DNA from: JAVBLQ01 sp031553435
GTDB lineage: Bacteria; Bacteroidota; Bacteroidia; Bacteroidales; Azobacteroidaceae
NCBI GenBank assembly: GCA_031553435.1
Contig: JAVBLQ010000092.1
Location: forward strand, 1-35,331
DNA: 35,331 nucleotides
Direction: 5' to 3'
A model generated the notes under the pieces. It searched no databases, had not been told where the DNA came from, and worked only from the letters and a program-made list of their open reading frames with translations. A program made the position numbers and the translations under genes. This document shows, piece after piece, positions 21,846-32,100 of the stretch. Positions within the stretch are counted from its first letter, which is position 1; each line of letters starts with the position of its first letter.

Positions 21846-24527
21846 TCACTCAAAGTTAACTATTTTATAAAACGATTCCTTCGGTTCCAAATTTTCACCA
21901 AAAATCAACGGATGATCTTTCCTGTTTTTTACCGGGAAATCATCGAGCCAGGTATAATTGTCTGCCAAACCCCAGAAAGTTACAGATGTGATTTTCCCTT
22001 GATTTTTCCTGAAGACATCAAAGATCATCTGATAAAGATCTGCTTGTTTTTTTGCCAGTTTCAGAGTAAAAGCCTGTATTTCTTTCGGTTGATTATTGGC
22101 TCCCTCGCCATGATAAGGCGGATAAATGGTTAGGTCCAGCTCTGTAATATGAATTTCCAATCCTAAAGAAGAAAACATGTCGATAGAGGTTTGAATAGCT
22201 TCGGCTGTCAGATCCTGCATACTCCAATGTGCCTGCATCCCTATCCCGTCAATGGGAACGCCCTGTGCCAACAAACTCTTCAACATTTGATATGCTTTTT
22301 CTCTTTTTTGAGGATTCACCATATTATAATCATTGTAAAATAGCTTTACATCGGGATTGATTTTCTTTGCCAAACGAAATGCTTTGGCAATAAAATCTTC
22401 TTTACAAATGCGATACCAACCCGATTTTTCGGTCCGATACATTTCTCCGTTTTTGTCTGAAATGGCTTCATTGACTACATCCCAGCAATATATATCGTCT
22501 TTGAAATGAGTCATCACATCGGTCATATATTTTTCCAGGCGTTGGTATAGGCGGGTTGAATCGAGATCGTTTCCATTCTCATCCTGGAAAAACCAATCGG
22601 GTGTCTGGTTGTGCCAAACCAGTGTATGTCCTCTCATTTTCAGATTATTCCGGCGGGCAAAACTAACGATCTGATCAGCTTGCCACCAATTGTAACCACC
22701 TTCTTTTTTCAACAGGTTTTCAGGCTTCATGGCATTTTCAGCAGTGATGCTGTTGAAATGTGTTTTGATCATTGCTGCTTCTTGTCCTTGCAGATGATTC
22801 GGAGAGACTGCCACTCCCATTGGAAAATAATCTTTATACACGGTTTTCAGCGGTTGCCACAAAGCGGCAGATGTTGCATACATGCCGATCATGGTCCCGG
22901 TAAAACCTCCGGCTACTTGGGTGCTTAAATTCGTGGCATCTACATTTTCTGCGATTGCCAGCCATTTATCTTTCTCAAATGAAACATAAAAACTGCATAA
23001 GCCACCCATGCCTTTAACCTTTAGAGAAAAAGGATTTTGCCGGAGATTTTCCGGAACGGGGATTGTTCCTAAAACTTCTTTTTTGCCTGTATTCTTTTCC
23101 AGAACAATCATTTGTTTTCCTTGAATCAGCGTTTTACCTGATATAAAATTGTAGTTTTCATTCTGAAAACAAACCATTCCTGCCAAATCATTATCATTCT
23201 GAGGTGAGAATTCAAGTTGTGTGTCTGCTTCAAAAATAAGGTGTTGTTGCCGGATTCCCAGGAATGCAGGATTGCAAACATCTTTGATACTTCGATTTTC
23301 AGCATTCATGATCAACTTCCCATTCTCAATCCGATAAAATTGTTTGTCGGGAGTGCGGATAAAGTTCCACTTCAAATCTAATTTGGGTGTATTAAACTCA
23401 TCTTTCCATTCAAAATTACCTGAATATTGTCCGGGTACGTACTGCACTCCTTTTTTATTGACAATTAACGGGATTTCTTTTCCCTGGGGAAGAATCACCG
23501 GGAATTCATCTTTTTTCCATTCAAACGGCAGTAAAAATGTCTCCCGGCCGGTATTGTAGAAATTGTCTTTATAAGGACGGCAAGCCAGAAATACTGCCCA
23601 CCATTGTCCGTTTTTATCCTGTAAAATATCTGCATGGCCGGCACAGGTAATTTTATTCTCCCTGTTTTCAGCTAAATCTCTTTGTGTAAGAATGGGGGTA
23701 ACCTGGGAAGGAATATATTTGCCCCAGATATCTTTGCTCCGGAAGATCACTTCGGAATGGTTTTCAGCAGTGCCGCCTTCAGCAGCCATTAAATAATAGT
23801 ACCCATCCTTTTTATATAAATGAGGAGCTTCGATCCAGATCGGTTTTTTACTCTTGTCAACTCCTCCATCAATCACGATTTTGGACAGGCCAACGGTCTG
23901 ATCGGTATTTACATCAAATTCGTGCATCCAGATAGCACGGTGTCCCTCCCACTCCGGAGTTCCTTCGGGAGCATCGTTGTGAACAATATAAGCTTTTCCG
24001 TCATCATCAAAAAACAAAGACGGATCAATACCTCCGACTTTAGGAAGAACAATTGGGTCTGACCAACCCAGATCCGGATCTTTTGTTTTAACGATGAAAT
24101 TGCCGATACCATCCACACAAGTAGTAATCAGATAGAATGTATCGTTGTGCGGATTGTATGAAATGGCGGGCGCATAAATTCCTCCTGAAATACGGATACC
24201 TGTCAAATTCAATTGAGACAGTTTGTCCAATACATAACCTATTTGTTTCCAGTTAATCATATCCTTACTATGAAAAATCGGAATACCCGGATAATATGAA
24301 AAACTGGAATTGACCAGATAATAATCATCTCCTTTGCGGCAAATACCCGGATCGGGATAGCATCCTGCCAATATAGGATTATAATAAGCATCCTTTCCTA
24401 TCTTCTGATGATAAACGGCATCATCTCCTTTGTAATGGAAATATTCGAAAGAGACCTGCTGTTGTTGGGCTTGTATAGCCAAAATGTTTAACAGGCACAT
24501 CAGGAATAAGCAGCATGTTTTTTTCAT
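21846..24527 (-). CDS. secreted GH43-GH10 bifunctional xylan hydrolase
   Basis: 893 residues. The signal peptide is about 1-20. The GH43 five-bladed propeller covers about 48-355, with catalytic D59 (GCYPDPGI), D168 (GGIDPS) and E233 (WIEAPH). A GH43-associated beta-sandwich domain covers about 370-560 (FEWKDEFNTPKLDLKWNF start). The GH10 barrel covers about 563-893, with acid/base E687 (CWDVVNEAI) and nucleophile E796 (IHITELDLT); the HTLVWHNQTPDWFF segment is the usual GH10 substrate cleft. All catalytic residues are present in both parts. The GH10 part should cut the xylan backbone, and the GH43 part should remove arabinose or xylose. It is divergent from the HTCS gene; its stop codon overlaps a short GTGAC hairpin (21836-21849). 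Confidence 0.94.
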   Translation of the reverse strand: MKKTCCLFLMCLLNILAIQAQQQQVSFEYFHYKGDDAVYHQKIGKDAYYNPILAGCYPDPGICRKGDDYYLVNSSFSYYPGIPIFHSKDMINWKQIGYVLDKLSQLNLTGIRISGGIYAPAISYNPHNDTFYLITTCVDGIGNFIVKTKDPDLGWSDPIVLPKVGGIDPSLFFDDDGKAYIVHNDAPEGTPEWEGHRAIWMHEFDVNTDQTVGLSKIVIDGGVDKSKKPIWIEAPHLYKKDGYYYLMAAEGGTAENHSEVIFRSKDIWGKYIPSQVTPILTQRDLAENRENKITCAGHADILQDKNGQWWAVFLACRPYKDNFYNTGRETFLLPFEWKKDEFPVILPQGKEIPLIVNKKGVQYVPGQYSGNFEWKDEFNTPKLDLKWNFIRTPDKQFYRIENGKLIMNAENRSIKDVCNPAFLGIRQQHLIFEADTQLEFSPQNDNDLAGMVCFQNENYNFISGKTLIQGKQMIVLEKNTGKKEVLGTIPVPENLRQNPFSLKVKGMGGLCSFYVSFEKDKWLAIAENVDATNLSTQVAGGFTGTMIGMYATSAALWQPLKTVYKDYFPMGVAVSPNHLQGQEAAMIKTHFNSITAENAMKPENLLKKEGGYNWWQADQIVSFARRNNLKMRGHTLVWHNQTPDWFFQDENGNDLDSTRLYQRLEKYMTDVMTHFKDDIYCWDVVNEAISDKNGEMYRTEKSGWYRICKEDFIAKAFRLAKKINPDVKLFYNDYNMVNPQKREKAYQMLKSLLAQGVPIDGIGMQAHWSMQDLTAEAIQTSIDMFSSLGLEIHITELDLTIYPPYHGEGANNQPKEIQAFTLKLAKKQADLYQMIFDVFRKNQGKITSVTFWGLADNYTWLDDFPVKNRKDHPLIFGENLEPKESFYKIVNFE

Positions 24528-24546
24528 ACATAAATATTTATTGTGA

Positions 24547-24554
24547 CAAAATTA
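24547..24554 (-). promoter_or_regulatory. candidate -7 element for the GH43-GH10 gene
   Basis: On the minus strand TAATTTTG, 19 nt before the start at 24527. No -33 TTTG was seen, as expected for an activator-dependent gene. Confidence 0.4.
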
Positions 24555-24637
24555 ATACATCCTGATTCTTCTATAATTCTCAGCCGTTACATAAAGTTAT
24601 CTATTGAAACGGGTCAATTTATTTTTTGTAACAATTA

Positions 24638-24670
24638 TTTGTTTTGGGGTTACTTAAGAGAGTATATTTG
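24638..24670 (+). promoter_or_regulatory. Bacteroidetes-type promoter of the HTCS gene
   Basis: TTTG (24638-24641), a 21-nt spacer and TATATTTG (24663-24670) lie 51 nt before the HTCS start. Confidence 0.65.
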
Positions 24671-24721
24671 TATGCTCTAAAGATACTTGTTCAAGGATAC
24701 ACTATTTGAATATAATTACTC

Positions 24722-27700
24722 ATGCGTTACCTTAAATTAATATTATTCATTATCCTTTGCTTATGTCCGAAAAATATGTTCGGACAAACGGCCTGTTATT
24801 TCGAACACTATTCGACAGAAAACGGACTGCCTCAGTTTACCATAACAGATATGTTGCAGGATCGTAAAGGCTTTATGTGGTTTGCTACGTGGGATGGATT
24901 TTCGAAGTTCGACGGTTATACTTTCCGGAATTTTAAAGTACGGGGCGAAGATACTTACCAGATGGAAAGTAACCGCATTCAACACATTTATGAAGACAGG
25001 TATGGAAATATCTGGCTTCACTCGTATGATGACGAAGCACACTGTTTTAATCCTTACACTGAAACTTTTAAAGGACTGAAGTCGTTCAGGGAATACCAAA
25101 ATCTTCCGTTTAAGTTATCCAAAATCGAAACATGTCCTTCGGGAAAAGTATGGTTATTGTCTGAGAAAAACGGATGCGTTTGCATAACCGATTCTTTGTT
25201 TTCCGTTCAAATATACAACCGGGAATCAAACAGATTGAAAGATAACATCGTACATCAGGTTTTTGAGGATCAGAAGCATAATTCATGGATACTTACGAAT
25301 AACGGACTGAGTTTTATCCGGAACGGGCAATATGAACCAGTTTCTTTCTTTTCCGGAAACGAAGGACAAAGTTTCTTTTCGGCCACGGAATTTGCAGACG
25401 AAATATGGTTTGGGTCAAACAACGGAAAGATTTGGAGGTATTCAAAGTCAACCGGGAAATTCAGTCTTTTTCCCATGCCTTCCGGTTCGGATATCGGAAG
25501 CTTTCAGAAGATCTCTGATAAAGAAATCCTGATTGCCACATCCGGCGACGGCTTTTTTGTTTATGATTTTCGTGATAAGAATTTCCGTCATTACAATACT
25601 ACATCGGTAAAAGAGCTGAAAAGCAATAAGATCAGAGCGCTTTTTTTCGACAGCAGGAAACAATTCTGGTTTGAAACCGACGGGTTGGGCATTTACCAGT
25701 TCGATCCGAAGGCAAAAACTGTAAAGTATTATATTGTGAAAATAAACGATCCGGCTATTACCACCATTCCTCCCGCTTCCGATATTTTGGAAGATATTCA
25801 CGGAAGAATGTGGGTACAACCCCGTGGCGGCGGTTTTTCTCTTTACAATGAAGCAGAAGATCGTTTGGATCCTTTCTACAATGAAGAGTCATCTCCTTAC
25901 TGGCGTTTTTCCAATATTCTGCATTCGCTTTTTTCAGACAAACAGGGTAATCTTTGGTTTTGTACGAGATCACACGGATTGGAAAAAGTTGTTTTTGGCA
26001 ATGACAATTTTAAGACCATCCGGATCAATCCCGATATTCACTCCTCGGTTGCAAATGACGTGAGGGCTGTTCTCCAGGATAACGATAAACGGTTGTGGGT
26101 AGCAACAAAAGACCGGAACCTGACCATTTACGATGAACAATACCGCCGGATCGGGAGTTTTTCCGAAACCGGGGAAATAAACCGGAATCATACTTTTTCG
26201 GGAATTGTTTACAGCATGATGAAAGACGACGAGGGCAATATCTGGCTGGGAACCAGAACCAACGGGTTATTTAAAGTGAAAAAGACAGATGATCTCCATC
26301 ATTACAAGGTCGAACATTTCAAGAAAGACCCGAATGATATTCACAGTCTCAGCGAAAATGTAGTGTACAGCATTTTCCAGGATTCGAAAAAGAATATCTG
26401 GATCGGCACTTACGGCGGCGGACTTAATTTGGTGAAAACCGACAAAGAAGGAAGAACAACTTTTATTAATCACCGGAATGGTCTTAAAAACTATCCTCTT
26501 AAAACCGGATACCGGATCCGTTGTATTTCGGAAAATAAATACGGAAACATTTGTGTAGGAACAACAACCGGCTTAATCATGTTTTCTTCCGGCTTTTCAC
26601 GTCCGGATGACATCCTGTACAAGCACTACACACGTGTGCCGGGAAACAGGGAAAGTCTGGGAAACAATGATGTGCACGGAATATGCAATACACATAAAGG
26701 AGAAATGTTTCTGGCTACCTTCGGTGGCGGACTGAATAAAGTCGTCAGTTATGATCCAAACGGATTTCCTTTGAAATTCAGGTCTTATACGATGCAGGAC
26801 GGATTGCCTACCGATGTTTGTCTGGCCGTTCTGGAAGATGAAAACGGAAAACTATGGATCAGTATGGAAAATAGTCTCTCCAAATTTGATCCGGACAGAG
26901 AAGAGTTTGAAACCTTTGCGGAGATTAAACGATTGATGATGACAGGCAGTTTTTCCGAAGCTTCGGCTTGCAGGCTTCAAAACAATGATTTGGTGTTCGG
27001 ATTTTCAAACGGCATCCTGCATTTTTCTCCGAAAGAAATCAAACACAGTAATTTTAAGCCTTATATCGCACTGTCGGATTTCCGCATCCATAACCGGAGG
27101 ATGCTTATTAGCGGAAAAAATTCTCCGTTGACAAAAAACATGGATGATATGGAGAAGCTTGTTTTATCCCGCAATCAAAATTCGTTCAGCATCGAATATG
27201 CCGCACTCGACTTTGTTTCAACGGACAATATTTTATATGCTTACAAACTGGAAGGGTTTGATAATGACTGGGTGTATGTACAAAAAAAGAGAGAAGCCGG
27301 TTATACCAACATTCCCAAAGGTGATTATATATTCAGAGTCAAATCAACCAACAGTGAAGGCGTTTGGATCGAAAATGAAAGGACTCTTCCGGTCAGGATA
27401 CTGCCGTCGTTTTGGGAAACACCTTGGGCAATACTCATTTATATATTGCTTGCGATTAGCATCATTTACCTGACAGTGCGTATCTTGTTCTCATTCTATC
27501 GTTTACGGAAAAATGTCGAAATGGAAAAATACCTGTCGGAAATGAAGTTGCGCTTCTTCACCGATATTTCACATGAGATACGTACTCCGCTAACCATGAT
27601 ATCGGCTCCTGTGGAACATCTATTGAATGATGATGAAATTTCCGAACGGGCAAAGGGACATTTGACTTCGATTTCACGGAATACGAATCGCATGTTGAGG

Positions 27701-29086
27701 CTTGTGAATCAAATACTTGATTTCAGGAAAATACAACAATCCGGTCTGAAAGTTCAGGAAATAGATCCGGGTCCTTTTATCGAGAGTATTTGTCATAATT
27801 TCGATGAAGCAGCCCGAAAGAACAACATCCGGTTTCAATTTATCAATCAGGCCAAAGGTGCAAAAATATGGGTTGCTCCTGATTTACTTGAAATGATCAT
27901 CACAAACCTGTTGTCGAATGCATTCAAGTACACTCCCGGAGAAAAAACGATTACGGTAACGATACAAGAAAACGACAAACACCTGGCAATAGAAGTGAAG
28001 GACGAAGGAATCGGCATTTCAAAAGAAAAACAAAAGAATCTGTTCGTACGTTTTGCTTCGTTCAATGAAGATAAATCGAAACCAAGCACAGGTATCGGGC
28101 TTTCGATTGTAAAAGACCTGGTGAACAAACATGCGGGGAATATTTCAGTAGAAAGTGAAGCCGGAAAAGGAAGTACTTTTACCGTTTATTTTATGAAAGG
28201 AACTGAGCATTTCGATAAAAATATCGAATTCATAAAAAACGGTCAACCTGAAAGTCTTCAGGCAAAAGATGAAGTATCCGGTACTGAATCCGGCATTAAA
28301 AACGGGAATAAAAAGCATTCGATTTTGATCGTTGAAGATAATACGGAATTAAGAACGTTTATCCGGACAATCCTTGAAAACGATTATGAGATCATTGAAG
28401 CCGGCAATGGTATAGACGGATTGGAAAAAGCCGAAAGAGACAATCCTGATTTTATTGTCAGTGACATCATGATGCCTTATATGGACGGAATAGAATTATT
28501 GCAACGGCTAAAAAGCAATATCAACACAAGTCATATTCCTGTTGTCCTTTTAACGGCCAAAACCGCCATTGAAAATAAGTTGGAAGGATTGATGCACGGA
28601 GCTGACGATTATATAACTAAACCTTTCAGCGTACAATATTTCCGCGCCCGGATAGATAACCTGTTGGAACAAAGAAAACGCTTGCAGGAAGCTTTTCGCT
28701 CCCGGTTCACTTTACCTGAAAAGACGGATTCCGCTTCCGGAGAATCTCCATCCGTTATTTCTCAGGAAGAAATATTCATCAACAAGGTTATAGAAATCAT
28801 CGAAAAACATATGGATGACAGTGAGTTTACGATCGATGACCTGAGTGCTGATATTGGCATGAGCCGCTCGGTATTTTTTAATAAAGTAAAAAGTTTAACA
28901 GGACTCTCTTCATTTGATTTCATCCGTGATGTCAAACTGAAAAGGGCCGCTCAATTATTGTCTTCCGGTCAATATATGGTGAAAGAAGTGTCTTACATGA
29001 TCGGTATTTCAGATACAAAACATTTCGGGAAGATATTCAAAGCAAAGTATGGGGTAACTCCGCAGGAGTATAAGAAAATGAGTTAA
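24722..29086 (+). CDS. hybrid two-component system regulator (HTCS)
   Basis: 1454 residues. The signal peptide is about 1-21 (ending MFG). Two seven-bladed propellers of Reg_prop repeats cover about 25-800 (recurring GNIWLGT/GNLWFCT/KLWISM phrases). A Y_Y_Y domain covers about 815-890 and a membrane segment about 899-922. The HisKA domain has H951 (TDISHEIRTPLTM). The HATPase domain covers about 1050-1165 (N-box NLLSNAFKYTP, GIGLSIV). The receiver domain starts near 1198 (ILIVEDN) with D1248 (VSDIMMPYMDG). An AraC-type DNA-binding domain covers about 1350-1454. All phosphorelay residues are present. Such proteins sense an oligosaccharide in the periplasm and switch on nearby degradation genes. 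The likely targets are the divergent xylanase gene and the pectate lyases; the ligand cannot be read from sequence. Confidence 0.96.
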   Translation: MRYLKLILFIILCLCPKNMFGQTACYFEHYSTENGLPQFTITDMLQDRKGFMWFATWDGFSKFDGYTFRNFKVRGEDTYQMESNRIQHIYEDRYGNIWLHSYDDEAHCFNPYTETFKGLKSFREYQNLPFKLSKIETCPSGKVWLLSEKNGCVCITDSLFSVQIYNRESNRLKDNIVHQVFEDQKHNSWILTNNGLSFIRNGQYEPVSFFSGNEGQSFFSATEFADEIWFGSNNGKIWRYSKSTGKFSLFPMPSGSDIGSFQKISDKEILIATSGDGFFVYDFRDKNFRHYNTTSVKELKSNKIRALFFDSRKQFWFETDGLGIYQFDPKAKTVKYYIVKINDPAITTIPPASDILEDIHGRMWVQPRGGGFSLYNEAEDRLDPFYNEESSPYWRFSNILHSLFSDKQGNLWFCTRSHGLEKVVFGNDNFKTIRINPDIHSSVANDVRAVLQDNDKRLWVATKDRNLTIYDEQYRRIGSFSETGEINRNHTFSGIVYSMMKDDEGNIWLGTRTNGLFKVKKTDDLHHYKVEHFKKDPNDIHSLSENVVYSIFQDSKKNIWIGTYGGGLNLVKTDKEGRTTFINHRNGLKNYPLKTGYRIRCISENKYGNICVGTTTGLIMFSSGFSRPDDILYKHYTRVPGNRESLGNNDVHGICNTHKGEMFLATFGGGLNKVVSYDPNGFPLKFRSYTMQDGLPTDVCLAVLEDENGKLWISMENSLSKFDPDREEFETFAEIKRLMMTGSFSEASACRLQNNDLVFGFSNGILHFSPKEIKHSNFKPYIALSDFRIHNRRMLISGKNSPLTKNMDDMEKLVLSRNQNSFSIEYAALDFVSTDNILYAYKLEGFDNDWVYVQKKREAGYTNIPKGDYIFRVKSTNSEGVWIENERTLPVRILPSFWETPWAILIYILLAISIIYLTVRILFSFYRLRKNVEMEKYLSEMKLRFFTDISHEIRTPLTMISAPVEHLLNDDEISERAKGHLTSISRNTNRMLRLVNQILDFRKIQQSGLKVQEIDPGPFIESICHNFDEAARKNNIRFQFINQAKGAKIWVAPDLLEMIITNLLSNAFKYTPGEKTITVTIQENDKHLAIEVKDEGIGISKEKQKNLFVRFASFNEDKSKPSTGIGLSIVKDLVNKHAGNISVESEAGKGSTFTVYFMKGTEHFDKNIEFIKNGQPESLQAKDEVSGTESGIKNGNKKHSILIVEDNTELRTFIRTILENDYEIIEAGNGIDGLEKAERDNPDFIVSDIMMPYMDGIELLQRLKSNINTSHIPVVLLTAKTAIENKLEGLMHGADDYITKPFSVQYFRARIDNLLEQRKRLQEAFRSRFTLPEKTDSASGESPSVISQEEIFINKVIEIIEKHMDDSEFTIDDLSADIGMSRSVFFNKVKSLTGLSSFDFIRDVKLKRAAQLLSSGQYMVKEVSYMIGISDTKHFGKIFKAKYGVTPQEYKKMS

Positions 29087-29100
29087 TGTGCCAATAAATC

Positions 29101-29155
29101 AATGTGCCAATGTGCCAATGATTAAAAGGGTATTTCATTGGCATATTGGCACATT
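29101..29155. terminator. AATGTGCC-word hairpin between convergent genes
   Basis: The 21-nt arms 29101-29121 and 29135-29155 pair with a single G-T mismatch around a 13-nt loop. The left arm is a tandem of AATGTGCC; a further copy at 29085-29092 overlaps the HTCS stop codon. It separates the convergent HTCS and PL9 genes and probably ends both transcripts. Confidence 0.65.
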
Positions 29156-29161
29156 AGTCCA

Positions 29162-32100
29162 TTATTTTACAACTAGTTTTGAACTGAATTTCTGTCCGCA
29201 AACTTCATCCATAATATGAACGATGTAGAATCCGGCCTTCATATTTCCACGCTCTACTGTTGTTGTATTTCCGGTAAACACTTCCCGGTATATTTCTTTT
29301 CCGCTTAAATCTATAATGCGTAAAGCATATGTTTTTTCTTCCAAAATATCGGAAATTCTGACCGTGAACTGAGTGGTTACAGGTTGTGGAAAGATTGACA
29401 TTCCGTTGACGGATTCTTTGCCGGAATCGTGAACTTCATCTATCCCGGTTGAAATTCTGGTTTCGAAACATCCCAGGTCGGGTTTTAATCCGTTGAAGAA
29501 TATTCCTTCCGTGATTGTTCCCGTATCGATCAATTTAGAATTACCAGATTTGATCTGCATAAAATTCACGTCGGGCAAACTGCCGTCGGCCTTTCTCGGA
29601 GCTAAAACTCCGGTGGTATCGATTGTTACATAATCCGATGCGGAAGTCATAAAGTCACAGGTAATTCTTTCTCCTCCGATCAGCTGGCAGGGAGCATAAG
29701 CCGATTTATCGACATCCAGGCCGTCGCACACAGCAACACTGTTGATTAATGTCAGTTTCTTGCCGGGGGCTAATATCGTACCGTCAATTTTATAAGTATA
29801 ATGGTTTTTGTTGGCGAGATATTTGTTCGAATATCCGGTGCAATTAATCAACGTCATGCTTCCCACATTGTGATTCTGGTCAAAACCTTTCATCAGGTTG
29901 TTGAAAGCCAGGCAACGTCTCATAATCACATTGTGTCTCTTATCATAAGTGCCGCTGCCACCCAATTTAAAACCGTTGCCGTTTCCTTTGGTTTCTTTTC
30001 CGTCTTTCCAGAAACCATTGTTAAAAGCCCAGCAGTTTTCCATGACGGTCAACATATCATCGGGAAATCCGCCGTCTGCGGTTTCCGCCAAAATACCGTC
30101 CCATCCGTCGTCAGAATTATTCCATGCACGACAACCGTAGAAATAGTTGCCTGTTCCTACCGTTAACTTCGGAGCGAATCCGTCGGCATTTCCGTCTCCG
30201 GGATCCCGATTGTAGTATGAATCGCAGTTGATGATTTGATTGTATTCAGCCAGATTCTTCAGTTGCAGTCCCGTATCTTTATTTTCAAAGAAAGAACAGA
30301 ATTCTACAATGTTATGATGAGCCTCGTCTGTCCGGGTTTTTACATCTACATATGTACCACCCGAAGGCTTGTTGCGCTCGATCAACATTCCATTGTCGCC
30401 TGCGCCTTTGATATCCAAACCATAAAAATGCCAGTAACTTCCGGAGACCCGTATACCCTGATTGGAAGCATCCAGAGGCATGGCAGAGAAATCAAGCAAG
30501 GCGCGTTTTCCTTTCTCAGCAAATAAACAAATCGTACCGCCGTCAGCTTCACCGGTTTTATCGGCATTGATTCGCGTAGTATAGTGATAAGTACCGCCCT
30601 TCATATAAATCGTATCTCCAGGCATCACCAAATCAATTGCTTTTTGTACTGAATAGAACGGTTTTTCGAATGATCCGTCTCCTGTAACATCGTTGCCGCC
30701 GGGCGCTGCATAATAGATTTTTGAAGGAGTGGTGGTAAAAGATACTTCTTCTCCATAAACCGTCCCTACACTGTTTGTCACATAAGCGCGAACAAAATAC
30801 TTCGTGTTGCTTTTCAGATTACCTATCGTATTTGTAAATGTTCCCAAAGCATTTTCTCCGGCGGTTTTTGTGTCTTCAACTGTAGGCATTCCGGTTTGAT
30901 TCCAGCACAAGCCACTGATTATCGATGCATTTCCATTGTCGGTGATTGTTCCGCTTCCGGATGCCTTATAAGAAAGGACACTTGTAATACCGGATGTTGC
31001 GACTGAAGGAAGACGGATACTTCCGGTGGTGAATGTCTCAACATTTCCATATCCGGCTCCTGCTTCATTAATGGCATAGGCTCTATAATAATATTGGGTT
31101 TCCGGATTCAGATTCATTATCATAGTTTGGAAAGTATCGGTATTGGTGTTGTCTGTCACCTTATTATTTTGCACCGTCGGATTTCCACCGGTATTCCAAC
31201 AAACACCCCGTTCCAAGATTGGGGCTCCGCCGCCGTCAATGACAGTACCGCCGCTTATTGCAGTTTCTCCTGTAACATCCGATGCCAGAATCGTACTTAT
31301 CATGGGAATGGTTGCCGGTTCGGTAGTAAACGAAACGGTTTCGCCATATCCTGTTCCTGCTCTGCTTCTCGCATATGCCCTGAGATAGATTTTCTTTCCG
31401 GCCGGTAGTCCCGATAATTCGACAGAAAAAACTCCTTCCCCGGAATTGTTTACCATTATGTTATCAGCAATGAGAGGTATAGCATCAAGACTCCAGCAAA
31501 CTCCGCGTTCAACCACTGATTTTGAACCTTCGGATGTTACTTCGCCTCCCGATACGGCTGTATTCTTGGTGATATTGGTAACAGGTGTAGTTGCAACGGC
31601 CGGTACTGTACCCGAAGGAAACACCGTAACGGACAAATTATCGATATCGGCATCACCTCCGCTTTCGTTGGCTACCTTAATCCTGTTTACTGATGAACTG
31701 CTAACCGAAACCACATTCGCATCATCCTTTGTGGTCTTTATGGTTTTCAACAATGTCCAGTTTAGTCCGCCGTTAGCTGAAGTGTAAATTGTTAATTCCC
31801 TCTCTCCGCGTCCTTCATCAAAAGAGACATCGGTCACTCCATCTTCGAGAATGGGAGTTATTACATATGAGCCGTTTTTTACAAGCCGGAGATTATATGG
31901 CGAACCATCCCGGATGTATAATGTATTTGAACCTTTATATGCTCCTTTATAAATCCATGTGCCTTGTCCCGGGACTTCTATTTCCATATCTGATGAAGGA
32001 TTCGTTGCCGGAAAATGACTGGTATCGTTAAACGGTTGCATCCAGTAAGCCAATGGGGCGTCAGCAGAACGGGTTGTAAATGTAACTTCTTCTCCGTAAT

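Noticed and set aside
29085..29155. Tandem AATGTGCC copies as a CRISPR-like array
   Set aside because: The units are only 8 bp and form two arms of one hairpin between convergent stop codons; there are no spacers.
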